Assembly: GCA_903821995.1 (NCBI GenBank)
Contig: CAIJNI010000066.1
Span: 1 to 64,000 of the forward strand
Direction of reading: 5' to 3'
DNA length: 64,000 nt
Source: an uncultured beta proteobacterium
GTDB taxonomy: Bacteria; Pseudomonadota; Gammaproteobacteria; Burkholderiales; Burkholderiaceae
Position numbers and translations under genes: made by a program. This document shows, piece after piece, positions 19,631-31,388 of this stretch; position 1 is the first letter of the stretch, and each line of letters starts with the position of its first letter. The notes under the pieces are model-generated. The model was given only the letters and a program-made list of their open reading frames with translations, was not told the DNA's origin and searched no databases.

Positions 19631-20761
19631 ATGTCGACTCAAAAAGATAAACACATTTTTGGCTTAGAGCAAGTTCGAGCCATTGCTCCATATATTGGCG
19701 GTAGACCCATTAGTGAAGTAGCTCGTCAATTTGGCTTAGATGAAGCTAAGATTGTTAAGTTAGCCTCTAATGAAAACCCCTTGGGTATTCCAAAGTCCGC
19801 CCTTAAAGCAATTGAATTAGCAGCGCACGATTTAGGTCGATATCCAGATTCGAACGGCTTTGAATTAAAGCAAATTCTGGCAAAAAAAAATGATGTTTCA
19901 GATGAGTGGATTACATTAGGTAATGGTAGTAATGACATCTTGGAATTGGCTGCTCGCGCTGTTGCACAGAAAGATGATGAAATCATTTTCTCTAAACATG
20001 CCTTTGCGGTTTATCCTCTTGCAACTCAGGCGGTAGGTGCTAAAGCAATAGAAATTTCTGCGACCCCTGAGAATTTGGGGCATGATTTAAATGGCATGCT
20101 TAAAGCGATTAATGAAAGAACTAAGCTCATATTTGTAGCTAACCCCAATAACCCCACAGGGAGTTTTCTGTCAGGACAAGAGCTTGATGATTTTTTCAAA
20201 CAAGTTCCGGGACATATTGTGATTGTTCTTGATGAAGCTTATAATGAGTATCTCAGTCCATCTCAACGGTATGACTCGATTGCTTTTTCTAAAAGATATC
20301 CCAATGTGATTGTTTCTCGAAGTTTATCAAAAGCGTATGGCCTTGCTGGATTGCGTATTGGGTATAGTATTGCTTGCCCCACAATTACTGATTTGCTCAA
20401 TCGTATAAGGCAACCTTTTAACGTTAATAGTCTTGCTCAAGCTGCAGCGATTGCTGCTGTTCAAGATGATGAATTTTTAAAAGAAGGTGCAAGGGTTAAT
20501 CAAGAGGGCTATTTGCAATTAACACAAGCATTTCAAGAAATGGGGATTCATTTTTTACCATCTTCTGGTAATTTTGTATTGATTAAGGTTGGGGATGATG
20601 TTGAGGCGGGGACAAGAGTCAATTTAGCCCTATTAAAGCAAGGCGTGATTGTTCGACCTGTTAATAATTATGGATTACCTGAATGGTTGCGGATTTCAAT
20701 TGGATTACCTTCTGAAAATAAGGCTTTTTTAATAGCACTTAAAAAAGCCTTAGGACGATAA
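19631..20761 (+). CDS. hisC: Histidinol-phosphate aminotransferase
   Basis: KLASNENPLGIPKSA, VANPNNPTGSFL, SRSLSKAYGLAGLRIGY; start chosen at ATG 19631. Confidence 0.94.
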   Translation: MSTQKDKHIFGLEQVRAIAPYIGGRPISEVARQFGLDEAKIVKLASNENPLGIPKSALKAIELAAHDLGRYPDSNGFELKQILAKKNDVSDEWITLGNGSNDILELAARAVAQKDDEIIFSKHAFAVYPLATQAVGAKAIEISATPENLGHDLNGMLKAINERTKLIFVANPNNPTGSFLSGQELDDFFKQVPGHIVIVLDEAYNEYLSPSQRYDSIAFSKRYPNVIVSRSLSKAYGLAGLRIGYSIACPTITDLLNRIRQPFNVNSLAQAAAIAAVQDDEFLKEGARVNQEGYLQLTQAFQEMGIHFLPSSGNFVLIKVGDDVEAGTRVNLALLKQGVIVRPVNNYGLPEWLRISIGLPSENKAFLIALKKALGR

Positions 20762-20765
20762 TCCT

Positions 20766-21659
20766 TTGACTTCATCTCCATCTAAAACCTTAGTTGCAAA
20801 TGTGGCGTTCAATAAAGTTGTTCTCATTGGTGTTGGTTTAATTGGCGCTTCTCTTGGACTTGCGCTAAAAAATAAAAAAATAGCTCAAAGCCTGGTGGGT
20901 TGTGGACGTTCTCAAAGTAATTTAGATGCGGCATTACACATCGGTGCGATTGACTCCATTGGAAGCTTTGAAAAAGATATTTGTGATGCGGATCTCATTA
21001 TCATTTCTGTTCCCGTATCCAAAACTCAAAAAATTCTAGAAGGTGTATTGCCACATTTACAACCATCTACATTAATTATGGATGTGGGCAGTACAAAATC
21101 AGATGTGATTGCAGCAGCTAAGTTAGCTCTAGGTGAGAAGGTCGGGCAATTCATTCCGGCGCATCCTATTGCGGGCGGGGCCAAACATGGGGCTTTTGCG
21201 GCTCAAGAAGATTTATTTTTAGATCGGCAGGTCGTTCTTTGTCCGATTCAAGAAAATACCAAGGTGGCAACTGATCGTATTGAAGCACTTTGGGCTCAGT
21301 TGGGTTCAAACATTTATAAAATGTCTGCTGTGCAACATGATGCAATATTTGCAACAGTCTCACACTTGCCGCATTTGTTGTCCTATGCGCTTATGCTGCA
21401 GGTAACTAATGCAGAGGATGCTTCTCTAAAATTTAGGCATGCAGGCGCTGGTTTTCGCGATTTCACAAGAATTGCAGGTTCAAGTCCAGAAATGTGGCGA
21501 GACATTAGCATTGCAAACCGCGCATCGATCCTAAAAGAACTAGATTCTTATCAGCAAATTCTGGATCGTATGAGGACGGCACTGCAAGAATCTGACGGCG
21601 AACTTTTAGAAAAAATGTTTACTCAAGCTAGTTTATCCAGAAATAACTGGGAGGGGTAA
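20766..21659 (+). CDS. tyrA: Prephenate dehydrogenase
   Basis: [18 protein letters not shown] and [18 protein letters not shown] start. Confidence 0.92.
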   Translation: MTSSPSKTLVANVAFNKVVLIGVGLIGASLGLALKNKKIAQSLVGCGRSQSNLDAALHIGAIDSIGSFEKDICDADLIIISVPVSKTQKILEGVLPHLQPSTLIMDVGSTKSDVIAAAKLALGEKVGQFIPAHPIAGGAKHGAFAAQEDLFLDRQVVLCPIQENTKVATDRIEALWAQLGSNIYKMSAVQHDAIFATVSHLPHLLSYALMLQVTNAEDASLKFRHAGAGFRDFTRIAGSSPEMWRDISIANRASILKELDSYQQILDRMRTALQESDGELLEKMFTQASLSRNNWEG

Positions 21660-21661
21660 TT

Positions 21662-22993
21662 GTGCATGTGCCATTGATTCAAATTCCAAAATTGTTTCAT
21701 GCAAAGGGAAGTATTACTTTACCTGGGTCAAAAAGTATTTCCAATCGAGTTTTACTGCTCAGTGCATTGGCACAAGGGACAACTAGATTGTACGGGCTTT
21801 TAGACTCAGACGATACCCAGGTCATGTTAAGTGCGCTTCGGAAATTAGGAGTTACGCTTCATGATAATAAAAATATTGAATTGAGTTTAGACGTAGAAGG
21901 TTGCAATGGGGTATTTCCAGAAAAAGAAGCAGATTTATTTATGGGGAATGCAGGAACGGCGATTCGTCCCCTAACTGCTGCCTTAAGTGTGATGAGTGGG
22001 ATATACCATTTGCATGGAGTTCCTCGTATGCATGAGCGACCCATTAGAGACTTGGTTGATGGATTAACAACTATTGGTGCGCAAATTGATTATCTAGGTC
22101 AACAGGGTTATCCCCCTTTGCAGATTAAACCTGGTCAGATTTTAACGAACAAACCAGTTCAAGTCCGGGGTGATGTATCGAGTCAGTTTTTAACGGCCCT
22201 ATTGATGGCATTGCCATTAACCCAGCACTCGAATCCGATTGAAGTTCAGGTAAAAGGTGAGCTTATATCCAAACCCTATATTGAGATTACTTTACGTCTC
22301 ATGGAAAAATTTGGGATAAAGGTTGAGAATGAGGGTTGGCAACGTTTTATTATTCCGGCACATGAAAAAAAACAAGCTCCTGTTTATGTATCGCCAGGAG
22401 AGTTCTGGGTTGAAGGTGACGCATCATCTGCTTCTTATTTTTTGGCAGCAGGGGCATTAGGAGGTGGTCCTCTTAAGATTCACGGGGTGGGTCGAGAAAG
22501 TATTCAAGGTGATGTGGCTTTTGCTCAGGCACTATCCATGATGGGAGCCAATATCTCACAAGGACAAAACTGGATTGAAGTCAGAGGTATTGACACTGAG
22601 GACTTTAGACTAAAAGCCATTGAACTAGATTGCACCGCAATTCCTGATGCTGCGATGACCTTAGCTGTCTTGGCGCTATTTGCAGATGGCCCATCGACGC
22701 TGACTGGGATAGCGAGTTGGAAAGTTAAAGAGACAGATAGGATTGCAGCAATGACCACAGAGCTTAAAAAGTTAGGTGCTCAAGTGATTGCTGGAGACGA
22801 CTATATCAAAGTCACTCCTCCTGCGACTTGGTTGCATCCTAAAGGTGGTATTGACACCTATGACGACCACCGGATGGCGATGTGTTTTTCATTGGCGGCT
22901 TTTGGACCTCTGCCAATTCAAATCAATCACCCCGAGTGTGTAACCAAGACTTACCCCAATTATTTTGATGATTTTTTAGGGATTGTTTCCTAA
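21662..22993 (+). CDS. aroA: 3-phosphoshikimate 1-carboxyvinyltransferase
   Basis: [46 protein letters not shown] start. Confidence 0.96.
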   Translation: MHVPLIQIPKLFHAKGSITLPGSKSISNRVLLLSALAQGTTRLYGLLDSDDTQVMLSALRKLGVTLHDNKNIELSLDVEGCNGVFPEKEADLFMGNAGTAIRPLTAALSVMSGIYHLHGVPRMHERPIRDLVDGLTTIGAQIDYLGQQGYPPLQIKPGQILTNKPVQVRGDVSSQFLTALLMALPLTQHSNPIEVQVKGELISKPYIEITLRLMEKFGIKVENEGWQRFIIPAHEKKQAPVYVSPGEFWVEGDASSASYFLAAGALGGGPLKIHGVGRESIQGDVAFAQALSMMGANISQGQNWIEVRGIDTEDFRLKAIELDCTAIPDAAMTLAVLALFADGPSTLTGIASWKVKETDRIAAMTTELKKLGAQVIAGDDYIKVTPPATWLHPKGGIDTYDDHRMAMCFSLAAFGPLPIQINHPECVTKTYPNYFDDFLGIVS

Positions 22994-22994
22994 A

Positions 22995-23666
22995 ATGTCT
23001 AAAATGAGACTAATTCCGATTATCGCTATTGATGGTCCTACAGCCTCGGGTAAAGGGACAGTTGCGCAAAAGGTTGCTCATAAACTTAAATTCAACTACC
23101 TAGATAGTGGGTCACTTTACAGATTAGTCGGCCTAGTGAGTAAAGAGCTTGGAGTTTCCTTTTCTCAAGAAAGTCAACTCTACGATATTGCAAAAAATCT
23201 CCCCGTTCACTTTGATGGCGAGAAGATATTTTATAAGAATCAAGATGTTAGCGATTTAATTCGAACGGAAGAGATGGGGCTGCGGGCATCTGCAGTGGGT
23301 GCAATTCAGGCGGTTAGGCAAGGGTTATATGATTTTCAGCGTTCATTTTTAACTACTCCTGGGTTGGTCGCAGATGGTCGGGACATGACAACGGTTATTT
23401 TTCCAGAAGCGCAGTTAAAGGTATTTTTAACAGCAGATGTGGCAATTCGAGCAGAGCGTAGATATAAACAATTGATTGCCAAAGGTATTTCTGCTAATAT
23501 ATTGGTCTTGACTCAAGATTTAGAAGAACGCGATGCGCGCGATATTGAGCGCACAGCATCTCCTCTTACTCTTGCAACAGGTGCAAAGATGTTGGATACG
23601 TCCCATTTGACAGTAGAGCAAGCTGTACGGCAAATACTGGGGTGGTACGAATTAACAGAGTTGTAA
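22995..23666 (+). CDS. cmk: Cytidylate kinase
   Basis: IIAIDGPTASGKGTVAQKVAHKLKFNYLDSGSLYR; start within the annotated ORF (ATG 22995). Confidence 0.94.
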   Translation: MSKMRLIPIIAIDGPTASGKGTVAQKVAHKLKFNYLDSGSLYRLVGLVSKELGVSFSQESQLYDIAKNLPVHFDGEKIFYKNQDVSDLIRTEEMGLRASAVGAIQAVRQGLYDFQRSFLTTPGLVADGRDMTTVIFPEAQLKVFLTADVAIRAERRYKQLIAKGISANILVLTQDLEERDARDIERTASPLTLATGAKMLDTSHLTVEQAVRQILGWYELTEL

Positions 23667-23802
23667 GTTTTAAACAGAGTTGTAAAATAGATCTTTTTGT
23701 TGAATCCCGGCGCGCCATTTGTTAAGAGTGGTTCTATTAAAAGCGTCTCAATCGAAAGTTTTTTAACCTAACCGTCGGTTATGCCGATAAAAAGTGAAAT
23801 TC

Positions 23803-25479
23803 ATGTCAGAATCTTTTGCAGCCTTATTCGAAGAATCCTTAGCCCGTTCAAATATGAAGACTGGGCAGGTCATCTCCGCTGAAGTGGTCCGTATTGACCA
23901 TAATTTTGTAGTCGTAAATGCAGGTCTTAAATCAGAAGCATTTATTCCCGTTGAAGAATTCCATAATGACCAGGGTGAAATTGATGTTCAACCTGGTGAT
24001 TTTGTTTCTGTAGCTATTGATGCTTTAGAAAATGGTTACGGTGACACGATATTGTCTCGTGACAAAGCAAAGCGTCTTGCATCTTGGATGAACCTTGAAA
24101 AAGCCTTAGAACAGGGCGAAATCGTAACTGGTTCTGTGACTGGTAAGGTTAAGGGTGGTTTAACTGTAATGGTTAACGGCATCCGTGCTTTCTTACCAGG
24201 TTCTTTATTGGATACGCGTCCAATTAAAGATACATCTCCGTTTGAAGGTAAGACCATGGATTTCAAAGTGATCAAGCTTGATCGCAAGAGAAATAACGTT
24301 GTCTTGTCACGCCGTGCTGTAGTTGAGGCAAGCCAAGGTGAAGAGCGTAGCAAGTTAATGGAAAACCTAAAAGAAGGTACGGTTGTCCAAGGAATCATTA
24401 AAAATATTACTGACTACGGCGCATTCGTAGACTTAGGTGGTATTGATGGTTTGTTACACATTACTGACTTAGCATGGCGTCGTGTTCGTCATCCAAGTGA
24501 AGTGTTGACCGTAGGACAAGAAGTGACTGCAAAAATCCTACGTTACGACCAAGATAAAAACCGTGTTTCATTAGGTATTAAACAATTAGGTGATGATCCA
24601 TGGGTTGGTATTGCACGTCGTTACCCACCAAGTACACGTTTGTTTGGTAAGGTTACTAATTTGACTGACTATGGTGCTTTCGTAGAAATCGAGACAGGTA
24701 TTGAAGGACTAGTTCACGTTTCTGAAATGGACTGGACTAATAAAAATATTGCTCCAGGAAAAGCGGTTCAATTAGGCTTAGAAGTCGAAGTTATGGTCCT
24801 TGATATTGACGAAGATAAACGTCGTATTAGTCTAGGTATGAAGCAATGTAAAACAAATCCATGGGATGAGTTTGCTCGCTTACACAATAAGGGTGATAAA
24901 TTATCAGGCGCAATTAAATCCATTACTGATTTTGGTGTCTTTATTGGATTAGATGGCGGTATAGATGGTTTGGTTCATTTATCTGACTTATCTTGGCAGG
25001 AATCTGGTGAAGAAGCTGTCAAGAAGTTCAAAAAAGGTGACGAGATTGAAGCAGTTGTTCTTGCCATTGATGTTGAAAAAGAGCGTATTTCTCTTGGTGT
25101 CAAACAGCTTTCAGGTGATCCATTTAATAATTTCACTGCGGAAAATGACAAAGGTGCTTTAGTTAAGGGGACCGTGAAGTCAATTGATGCTAAGGGTGCT
25201 GTGATTCAGTTGGTTGATGAAGTCGAAGGGTACTTACGTGCTTCTGAAATATCAACAGACCGTGTGGAAGATGCCAGGAATGTTCTCAAAGAAGGTGATA
25301 GCATTACTGCGATGATTATTAACGTTGATCGCAAATCGAGAAGTATTAATTTATCGATCAAAGCGAAAGACAGTGCTGATCAGCAAGAAGCCATGACGAA
25401 GTTGCAACAAAATGACGCAAGTTCTGGAACTACTAATCTAGGTGCTTTGCTTAAAGCTAAGCTTGATAATCAAGGGTAA
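23803..25479 (+). CDS. rpsA: 30S ribosomal protein S1
   Basis: [21 protein letters not shown] with repeated S1 domains ([20 protein letters not shown] etc.). Confidence 0.97.
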   Translation: MSESFAALFEESLARSNMKTGQVISAEVVRIDHNFVVVNAGLKSEAFIPVEEFHNDQGEIDVQPGDFVSVAIDALENGYGDTILSRDKAKRLASWMNLEKALEQGEIVTGSVTGKVKGGLTVMVNGIRAFLPGSLLDTRPIKDTSPFEGKTMDFKVIKLDRKRNNVVLSRRAVVEASQGEERSKLMENLKEGTVVQGIIKNITDYGAFVDLGGIDGLLHITDLAWRRVRHPSEVLTVGQEVTAKILRYDQDKNRVSLGIKQLGDDPWVGIARRYPPSTRLFGKVTNLTDYGAFVEIETGIEGLVHVSEMDWTNKNIAPGKAVQLGLEVEVMVLDIDEDKRRISLGMKQCKTNPWDEFARLHNKGDKLSGAIKSITDFGVFIGLDGGIDGLVHLSDLSWQESGEEAVKKFKKGDEIEAVVLAIDVEKERISLGVKQLSGDPFNNFTAENDKGALVKGTVKSIDAKGAVIQLVDEVEGYLRASEISTDRVEDARNVLKEGDSITAMIINVDRKSRSINLSIKAKDSADQQEAMTKLQQNDASSGTTNLGALLKAKLDNQG

Positions 25480-25485
25480 TGTATA

Positions 25486-25522
25486 GAATGCCGCTACCTT
25501 TGTGTAGCGGTATTCATTTTTT
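25486..25522 (+). terminator. Rho-independent terminator after rpsA
   Basis: gaatgccgctac-ctttgt-gtagcggtattc-atttttt. Confidence 0.8.
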
Positions 25523-25536
25523 AGGAATTTGTTTTT

Positions 25537-25905
25537 ATGAACCAAAATGACCTAATCACTAGAACATCAGACGACTCTGAGAATTCAATTACTCGCTCAG
25601 AGTTAGTTGAACTCTTATCTCAGCAATTTCCGCAATTACTTCCGCGAGATGTTGAGATGGCCGTTAAGACGCTTTTAGATACCATGACAAAGGCGCTGGT
25701 AGATGGCAAGCGAATTGAACTTCGAGGTGTTGGAAGTTTTGTTTTGCATCATCGTCCTGCTCGAGTAGGTAGAAATCCAAAATCAGGAGATACGGTACAT
25801 ATACCTGAGAAAAAAGTACCTCATTTTAAGCCTGGTAAAGAATTACGTGAAAGAGTTGATTACAAGGCCTCGGCCAATTCAGTGAAAAATGGCAAGGTGG
25901 AATGA
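25537..25905 (+). CDS. ihfB: Integration host factor subunit beta
   Basis: [65 protein letters not shown]. Confidence 0.95.
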   Translation: MNQNDLITRTSDDSENSITRSELVELLSQQFPQLLPRDVEMAVKTLLDTMTKALVDGKRIELRGVGSFVLHHRPARVGRNPKSGDTVHIPEKKVPHFKPGKELRERVDYKASANSVKNGKVE

Positions 25906-26144
25906 CCGTTATTTTGCAGTCGATTTGGAGACTCTTGTTAATTGCTACGCGGGTTGTTTTGTTCTTGTTTCTATTTATTATTGCAACCTCTAATTTCCAG
26001 ACAGTAGAATTACAGTGGTTTCCTGGACAAGTATTTAGTATCTCTGTTGCATTCTTATGCCTAGGGTTTTTCCTTTTGGGGATTCTTTTATCAGGCCTAT
26101 CCTTTTATAAAACAAGTCGCCGGGCGAAAATCAATGCAGATTGA
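25902..26144 (+). CDS. lapA: Lipopolysaccharide assembly protein A domain protein
   Basis: Two-TM, DUF1049-like protein ([29 protein letters not shown]), immediately upstream of lapB. Confidence 0.85.
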   Translation: MTVILQSIWRLLLIATRVVLFLFLFIIATSNFQTVELQWFPGQVFSISVAFLCLGFFLLGILLSGLSFYKTSRRAKINAD

Positions 26145-27345
26145 AAATTTCGCATTGGTGTCATTGCCGATTATGTTCGGATTGGGGTGGCTTGCTTCAA
26201 CTTGGGATAAAAGGCTTGAGGATGCTGAAGATGAAATTGATCGTGCAAAAAAGCAAAAATCAACATTTCGAGGCTTAAATCTACTTCTCAGTGAGCAACC
26301 AGATAAGGCGATCGATGCTTTGGTAGAAGTTGCCCAATTAGATCCAGAAACTGTTGAGCTACATTTTGCCTTAGGGAGCTTATTCCGTCGTCGTGGAGAA
26401 ACCGAAAGGGCTATCCGAGTTCACCAACACCTTGTCAATCGTACAGATATATCCACTCGCGATAAAGATCATGCCGCTTATGAATTGGGTAGAGATTTTT
26501 TAAGAGCAGGGCTATTAGATAGGGCTGAGCTCAGCTTAAACCGAGTTGGTCGTGGAAGATATAGTGAGCAGGCTAAAACTGCTTTATTAGAAATGTATCA
26601 AATTGAAAAAGATTGGCAAAAGGCAATCATTTCTGCCAAAGAATTAACGAATTCAAAAGATCAAAATTACCCGCATCAAATTGCACACTTTTATTGTGAG
26701 ATTACTGTAGAAGCATTACGAAGAAAAGAAATTCAAGCAGCACAAACTGCTGTAAACAAAGCTATAGAAATAGTTCCTGATCATATACGGGGAATTATTT
26801 TGCAGGGTGAATTAATGATGGCGATGCAAAGGCCTCAAGAGGCAATCGAGATATGGAAAAAAATTGAGGGGCACCATCCAGCATATTTGCCTTTGATAGC
26901 AGATCGATGGATGAAAGCTTATCAAGATTGTGACAATGCTTTCGAAGGGTTGCACATGCTTAAGAAAAACCTGGACCAGCATGCTGGGGGTGAGCTTTTA
27001 GAACAGGTATTTAAATACGTGATTGAGATTGAAGGGCCTGAAATCGCAGAGCAATTAATGGGGGCAGTATTACTGCACACACCAAGTCTGATTGCAATGC
27101 AAAAGCGTTTTGAAGCGCAGTACCTCATTGCCCAAAAAGCTCACCAAGAAGAGCGAGCGAGCGATATTAAAGCTTCTTTAGATTTATTAAAGCAAAGAAC
27201 TAACATACTGGTGAAGTACACCTGTAGTAGTTGTGGATTTAGGGCGAGGCGCTTTTATTGGCAGTGTCCAGGCTGTAATCATTGGGATGTATACTCACCG
27301 AAACGGAATGAAGGTTTTTCACCCAGCACAACGCCATCGATGTAA
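26134..27345 (+). CDS. lapB: Lipopolysaccharide assembly protein B (TPR protein with C-terminal metal-binding ribbon)
   Basis: N-terminal TM, TPRs (RRRGETERAIRVHQHLV) and C-terminal YTCSSCGFRARRFYWQCPGCNHWDVY. Confidence 0.93.
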   Translation: MQIENFALVSLPIMFGLGWLASTWDKRLEDAEDEIDRAKKQKSTFRGLNLLLSEQPDKAIDALVEVAQLDPETVELHFALGSLFRRRGETERAIRVHQHLVNRTDISTRDKDHAAYELGRDFLRAGLLDRAELSLNRVGRGRYSEQAKTALLEMYQIEKDWQKAIISAKELTNSKDQNYPHQIAHFYCEITVEALRRKEIQAAQTAVNKAIEIVPDHIRGIILQGELMMAMQRPQEAIEIWKKIEGHHPAYLPLIADRWMKAYQDCDNAFEGLHMLKKNLDQHAGGELLEQVFKYVIEIEGPEIAEQLMGAVLLHTPSLIAMQKRFEAQYLIAQKAHQEERASDIKASLDLLKQRTNILVKYTCSSCGFRARRFYWQCPGCNHWDVYSPKRNEGFSPSTTPSM

Positions 27346-27372
27346 GACATAAAAAATGTAGAGGAGAATTTT

Positions 27373-28737
27373 GTGAAAGTGACCATTATTGGAAGTGGAT
27401 ACGTCGGACTGGTCACAGGTGCCTGTTTGGCAGAACTGGGTAATGAAGTATTTTGTCTTGATCTGGATAAAAAAAAGATTGATTTGTTAAATTCGGGTGG
27501 CGTACCTATTTATGAGCCAGGTTTAAAAGAAATCATTGAGCGTAATTTTCAAGCTAAGAGAATCCAATTCTCAACGGATATTAAGGCAAGTGTTGATCAT
27601 GGCGAAATACAATTTATAGCTGTGGGGACTCCTCCAGATGAAGACGGTTCTGCTGATTTGCAATATGTTCTTGCTGCGGCTAAAAACATTGGTCGTTATA
27701 TGGACGGATCAAAGGTAGTGATTGATAAATCGACTGTGCCTGTTGGCACAGCTCACCGTGTCAAAGAAACCATCTTTCAGGAATTAAAAGACCGTCAATT
27801 AGATAACATTAAATTCTCTGTAGTATCTAATCCAGAATTTTTAAAAGAGGGGGCGGCGGTAGAAGACTTTATGCGCCCAGATCGTATTGTTGTGGGAACA
27901 GATGACGATGAAAATGGACGTTATGCCAAAGATCTTGTCAGAAAGTTGTATAGCCCATTTAACAGAAACCATGAACGAACTTTTTACATGGATGTAAAGA
28001 GCTCTGAGCTCACTAAGTATGCTGCTAATTCTATGTTGGCAACGCGTATTTCCTTTATGAATGAATTGGCAAATTTAGCTGATGTTGTTGGTGCTGATAT
28101 TGAGTCTGTTAGACAGGGTATCGGCTCTGATTCAAGAATTGGTTATGGATTTCTTTATGCAGGGACGGGTTATGGAGGATCATGTTTTCCGAAAGATGTA
28201 CAAGCTCTTGCGAAAACCGCCAATGATCACCACTTAGATTTAAAGATATTACGTGCCGTTGAAGATGTTAATGAGGCGCAAAAGAAAATTCTAGTGAATA
28301 AAATTTTAAAACAATTTGGGCAAGATTTATCTGGTAAGACCTTTGCATTGTGGGGGTTAGCGTTTAAGCCAAATACTGATGATATGAGAGAGGCTCCAAG
28401 CCGGATTATTATTAATGAGTTAGTTCATCGTGGCGCAAGTATTGTGGCCCATGACCCTGTAGCAACTCAAGAAGCTTTGCATGCGTTAGCTCAAGATTTT
28501 AAAGGGACCCCTGAATTATTAGGGCGGGTAAGGACCGTTGATAATCCAATGAAAGCAGTAGTAGGAGCGGATGCTTTAATTATTGTTACAGAATGGAAAG
28601 CATTTCGCAGTCCTAACTTTGAGACGCTCAAGGCGCAGATGAAAAACCCCATCATCTTTGATGGAAGAAACTTATATGACCCGACAGCACTTTCAGAGTT
28701 AGGCTTTGTTTATCATGGTATTGGTCGACATAACTAA
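27373..28737 (+). CDS. ugd: UDP-glucose 6-dehydrogenase
   Basis: [42 protein letters not shown]. Confidence 0.94.
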   Translation: MKVTIIGSGYVGLVTGACLAELGNEVFCLDLDKKKIDLLNSGGVPIYEPGLKEIIERNFQAKRIQFSTDIKASVDHGEIQFIAVGTPPDEDGSADLQYVLAAAKNIGRYMDGSKVVIDKSTVPVGTAHRVKETIFQELKDRQLDNIKFSVVSNPEFLKEGAAVEDFMRPDRIVVGTDDDENGRYAKDLVRKLYSPFNRNHERTFYMDVKSSELTKYAANSMLATRISFMNELANLADVVGADIESVRQGIGSDSRIGYGFLYAGTGYGGSCFPKDVQALAKTANDHHLDLKILRAVEDVNEAQKKILVNKILKQFGQDLSGKTFALWGLAFKPNTDDMREAPSRIIINELVHRGASIVAHDPVATQEALHALAQDFKGTPELLGRVRTVDNPMKAVVGADALIIVTEWKAFRSPNFETLKAQMKNPIIFDGRNLYDPTALSELGFVYHGIGRHN

Positions 28738-28754
28738 ACTCGAATTACAATCTA

Positions 28755-29720
28755 TTGATGGTAAATACAAATCCGGCCCCTATGATCAAGCTTGAAGAGT
28801 CTGATGTCATTGCATTTAAAAAAGTGCAAATTCTTGTGGTGGGTGATGTAATGTTGGATCGTTACTGGTTTGGCGATACTGATAGGATATCTCCAGAGGC
28901 TCCCGTTCCTGTGGTTCAGATACAAAGAATGGAAGAGCGACTAGGGGGTGCTGCTAACGTCTCGCGTAATGGAGCGTCATTAGGTGCGAATATCAGTATT
29001 CTGGGCCTGATTGGTGATGATGAGCCTGGTAAAACACTCAATCACATGTTATCGGGTCTTGGGATTTCTAGTCATTTACAAGTAGATGCCTCGGTTCCAA
29101 CCATAGTTAAACTACGCGTTATTGCAAGACAACAGCAATTAATCCGATTGGACTTTGAGCAAGAGCCCACTAAAGATGCGCTTTTATCTAAGTTGGCTAT
29201 TTTTGAGTCAGAGTTACCTAAAGCCCAGACTGTTATCTTGTCGGATTATGGTAAAGGGGCTCTTAAGCATATTCATCAAATGATTGAGAAGGCGCGTGCG
29301 GCCAATAAAATGGTATTGGTTGATCCTAAGGGTTCTGATTTTAATAAATACCGTGGAGCCACCGCTATTACCCCCAATAGAAGTGAATTAAGACAGGTGA
29401 TTGGTCCGTGGTCAAATGAAGTTGATTTGACACAAAAGGCTCAAAACTTAAGAGAAGATTTAGGCTTAGAGGCACTTCTTCTGACTCGATCTGAAGAGGG
29501 AATGACTTTATTTAGAAAAAATGAAGTTACTCATGTTTCTGCTCAGGCGCGAGAGGTCTTTGATGTATCTGGCGCTGGTGACACTGTGATTAGTGCTTTA
29601 GCGGTAGCTTTAACGGCGGGTTGGGATTGGCACAAAGCGATGTGTCTTGCTAACCGTGCGGGTGGGATTGTGGTTGGCAAGTTAGGTACTGCGACTGTAT
29701 CTTGGGAGGAACTATTATGA
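28755..29720 (+). CDS. hldE: D-glycero-beta-D-manno-heptose-7-phosphate kinase
   Basis: PfkB/RfaE1 kinase: [45 protein letters not shown]. Only the kinase domain is present. Confidence 0.9.
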   Translation: MMVNTNPAPMIKLEESDVIAFKKVQILVVGDVMLDRYWFGDTDRISPEAPVPVVQIQRMEERLGGAANVSRNGASLGANISILGLIGDDEPGKTLNHMLSGLGISSHLQVDASVPTIVKLRVIARQQQLIRLDFEQEPTKDALLSKLAIFESELPKAQTVILSDYGKGALKHIHQMIEKARAANKMVLVDPKGSDFNKYRGATAITPNRSELRQVIGPWSNEVDLTQKAQNLREDLGLEALLLTRSEEGMTLFRKNEVTHVSAQAREVFDVSGAGDTVISALAVALTAGWDWHKAMCLANRAGGIVVGKLGTATVSWEELL

Positions 29721-30745
29721 GATACATTGTGACAGGTGCAGCAGGGTTTATTGGATCGAATTTAGTTGAAGCGCTTAATCAGCGTGGAGTTACCGACATT
29801 ATTGTTGTTGACGAGTTGATTCCAGCGATGAAGTATCGCAATTTAGCAGACCTTGATATTGCAGATTATGTCGATAAAAGCGAATTCTTAGACAGCTTAG
29901 AAGCGGGTCGTTTTGGCAAGATTGATGGGGTGTTGCATCAAGGTGCTTGTTCTGACACGATGGAATCTAATGGGAAGATGATGATGGAAAACAACTTCCG
30001 TTACACCTTACGTCTATTAGATTTATGTCAATCTCAAAAAATTCCTCTTTTATACGCTTCATCAGCAGCAACATATGGTGGATCAGGCTCCTTTATAGAA
30101 GCCCGCCAATTTGAGAAGCCTCTTAATGTTTATGGTTATTCAAAATTTCTATTTGATCAAGTATTGCGACGTCGATTACTTGAAAAGTCATTGAGTTCTC
30201 AAGTAGTTGGGTTTAGGTATTTTAACGTTTACGGTCCAAGAGAATCTCATAAAGGCCGAATGGCTTCTGTGGCATTTCATCATTTTCACGAGTACACCAA
30301 GAATGGTGTGGTTAAGTTATTTGGATCGCATGATGGTTATGAAGCTGGAGAGCAATCGAGAGATTTTGTTTCTGTATCAGATGTGGTTAAAGTTAACTTA
30401 TTCTTTTTAGATCATCCAGAAAAAAGTGGTATTTTTAATTTAGGAACGGGTAGAGCGCAACCGTTTAATGACATCGCAAAAACTGTAGTTAATAGCTTAG
30501 AAAAAAATAAATCAGGAAATGATTTTAGTGAACAATCTCTTGAAAATTTAGTCAAGAATAAAAAAATTCAGTACATTGATTTTCCGGATGACTTAAAGGG
30601 TAAATATCAATCATTTACAGAAGCAAGCTTAGAGCATTTACGGCACGCTGGATATCAACAAGACTTCTTATCGGTTGAGCAGGGTGTGGGCCAATACATT
30701 ACTTGGCTATCAGCTAATGCTGATTATCTTGCAGCGCCGCTTTAA
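29717..30745 (+). CDS. hldD: ADP-glyceromanno-heptose 6-epimerase
   Basis: [41 protein letters not shown] overlap with the preceding gene. Confidence 0.95.
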   Translation: MRYIVTGAAGFIGSNLVEALNQRGVTDIIVVDELIPAMKYRNLADLDIADYVDKSEFLDSLEAGRFGKIDGVLHQGACSDTMESNGKMMMENNFRYTLRLLDLCQSQKIPLLYASSAATYGGSGSFIEARQFEKPLNVYGYSKFLFDQVLRRRLLEKSLSSQVVGFRYFNVYGPRESHKGRMASVAFHHFHEYTKNGVVKLFGSHDGYEAGEQSRDFVSVSDVVKVNLFFLDHPEKSGIFNLGTGRAQPFNDIAKTVVNSLEKNKSGNDFSEQSLENLVKNKKIQYIDFPDDLKGKYQSFTEASLEHLRHAGYQQDFLSVEQGVGQYITWLSANADYLAAPL

Positions 30746-30831
30746 ATTCATTTAGCTGTCAACGGATTCTAATTACTCTCGTTAGATCATTCCCAAGGCA
30801 TTTGTTTTGGGAAACTAACTTAGGAGAAATT

Positions 30832-31179
30832 ATGGATTTATGTCACATCAAAAATCAATTATGGCGCTTTAAAAAAAGCTTAATTACTGCAGCAATGATG
30901 ACCTCGATGTTGTTAGGTGGGTACGCCTATGCTATAGACATTAACACGGCTACTCAAGAGACCTTAGAAGCAGTTAAGGGTGTAGGGCCAACTCGTGCCA
31001 AGGCAATTATCGCTGAACGTGACAAGGGTGGAAGTTTTCAAAGTATTGATGATTTAAGTCAACGCGTTAAAGGGATTGGTCAAAAGACAATTACTAAAAT
31101 GCAAGAATCAGGGTTGAATTTCGAAGGGCGTTCTTCGCCTAAAAGTAGCAAAACTTCAAGGACGCGTCAATCTCAGTAG
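30832..31179 (+). CDS. ComEA-family helix-hairpin-helix protein
   Basis: Signal-like N-terminus followed by IDINTATQETLEAVKGVGPTRAKAIIAERDKGGSFQSIDDL. Confidence 0.88.
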   Translation: MDLCHIKNQLWRFKKSLITAAMMTSMLLGGYAYAIDINTATQETLEAVKGVGPTRAKAIIAERDKGGSFQSIDDLSQRVKGIGQKTITKMQESGLNFEGRSSPKSSKTSRTRQSQ

Positions 31180-31313
31180 GGTGATGAAGTACAGTGGGCC
31201 TTCAATAGAACTCCAGTTAAAGAAGTATTCTAGAAGGCAAAGAAAGCCAAGGGGCTCTTATGATATTAAGGTCAAATTAAAACCTTAAAAAGAGTAAGTT
31301 ATTAAAAATTGTG

Positions 31314-31360
31314 CGGAATAGATATAGCTGATTAAAATAAGCTGTCTATTCCGTTTTTTT
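31314..31360 (+). terminator. Rho-independent terminator downstream of the comEA-like gene
   Basis: cggaatagatatagct-gattaaaata-agctgtctattccg-ttttttt long stem. Confidence 0.75.
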
Positions 31361-31388
31361 ATGAGCATTGCAATTAGGGGGACTTCAT

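Noticed and set aside
24036-24398. 120-aa antisense ORF within rpsA
   Set aside because: It is a shadow ORF of a strongly conserved ribosomal-protein gene, with no start-site evidence.
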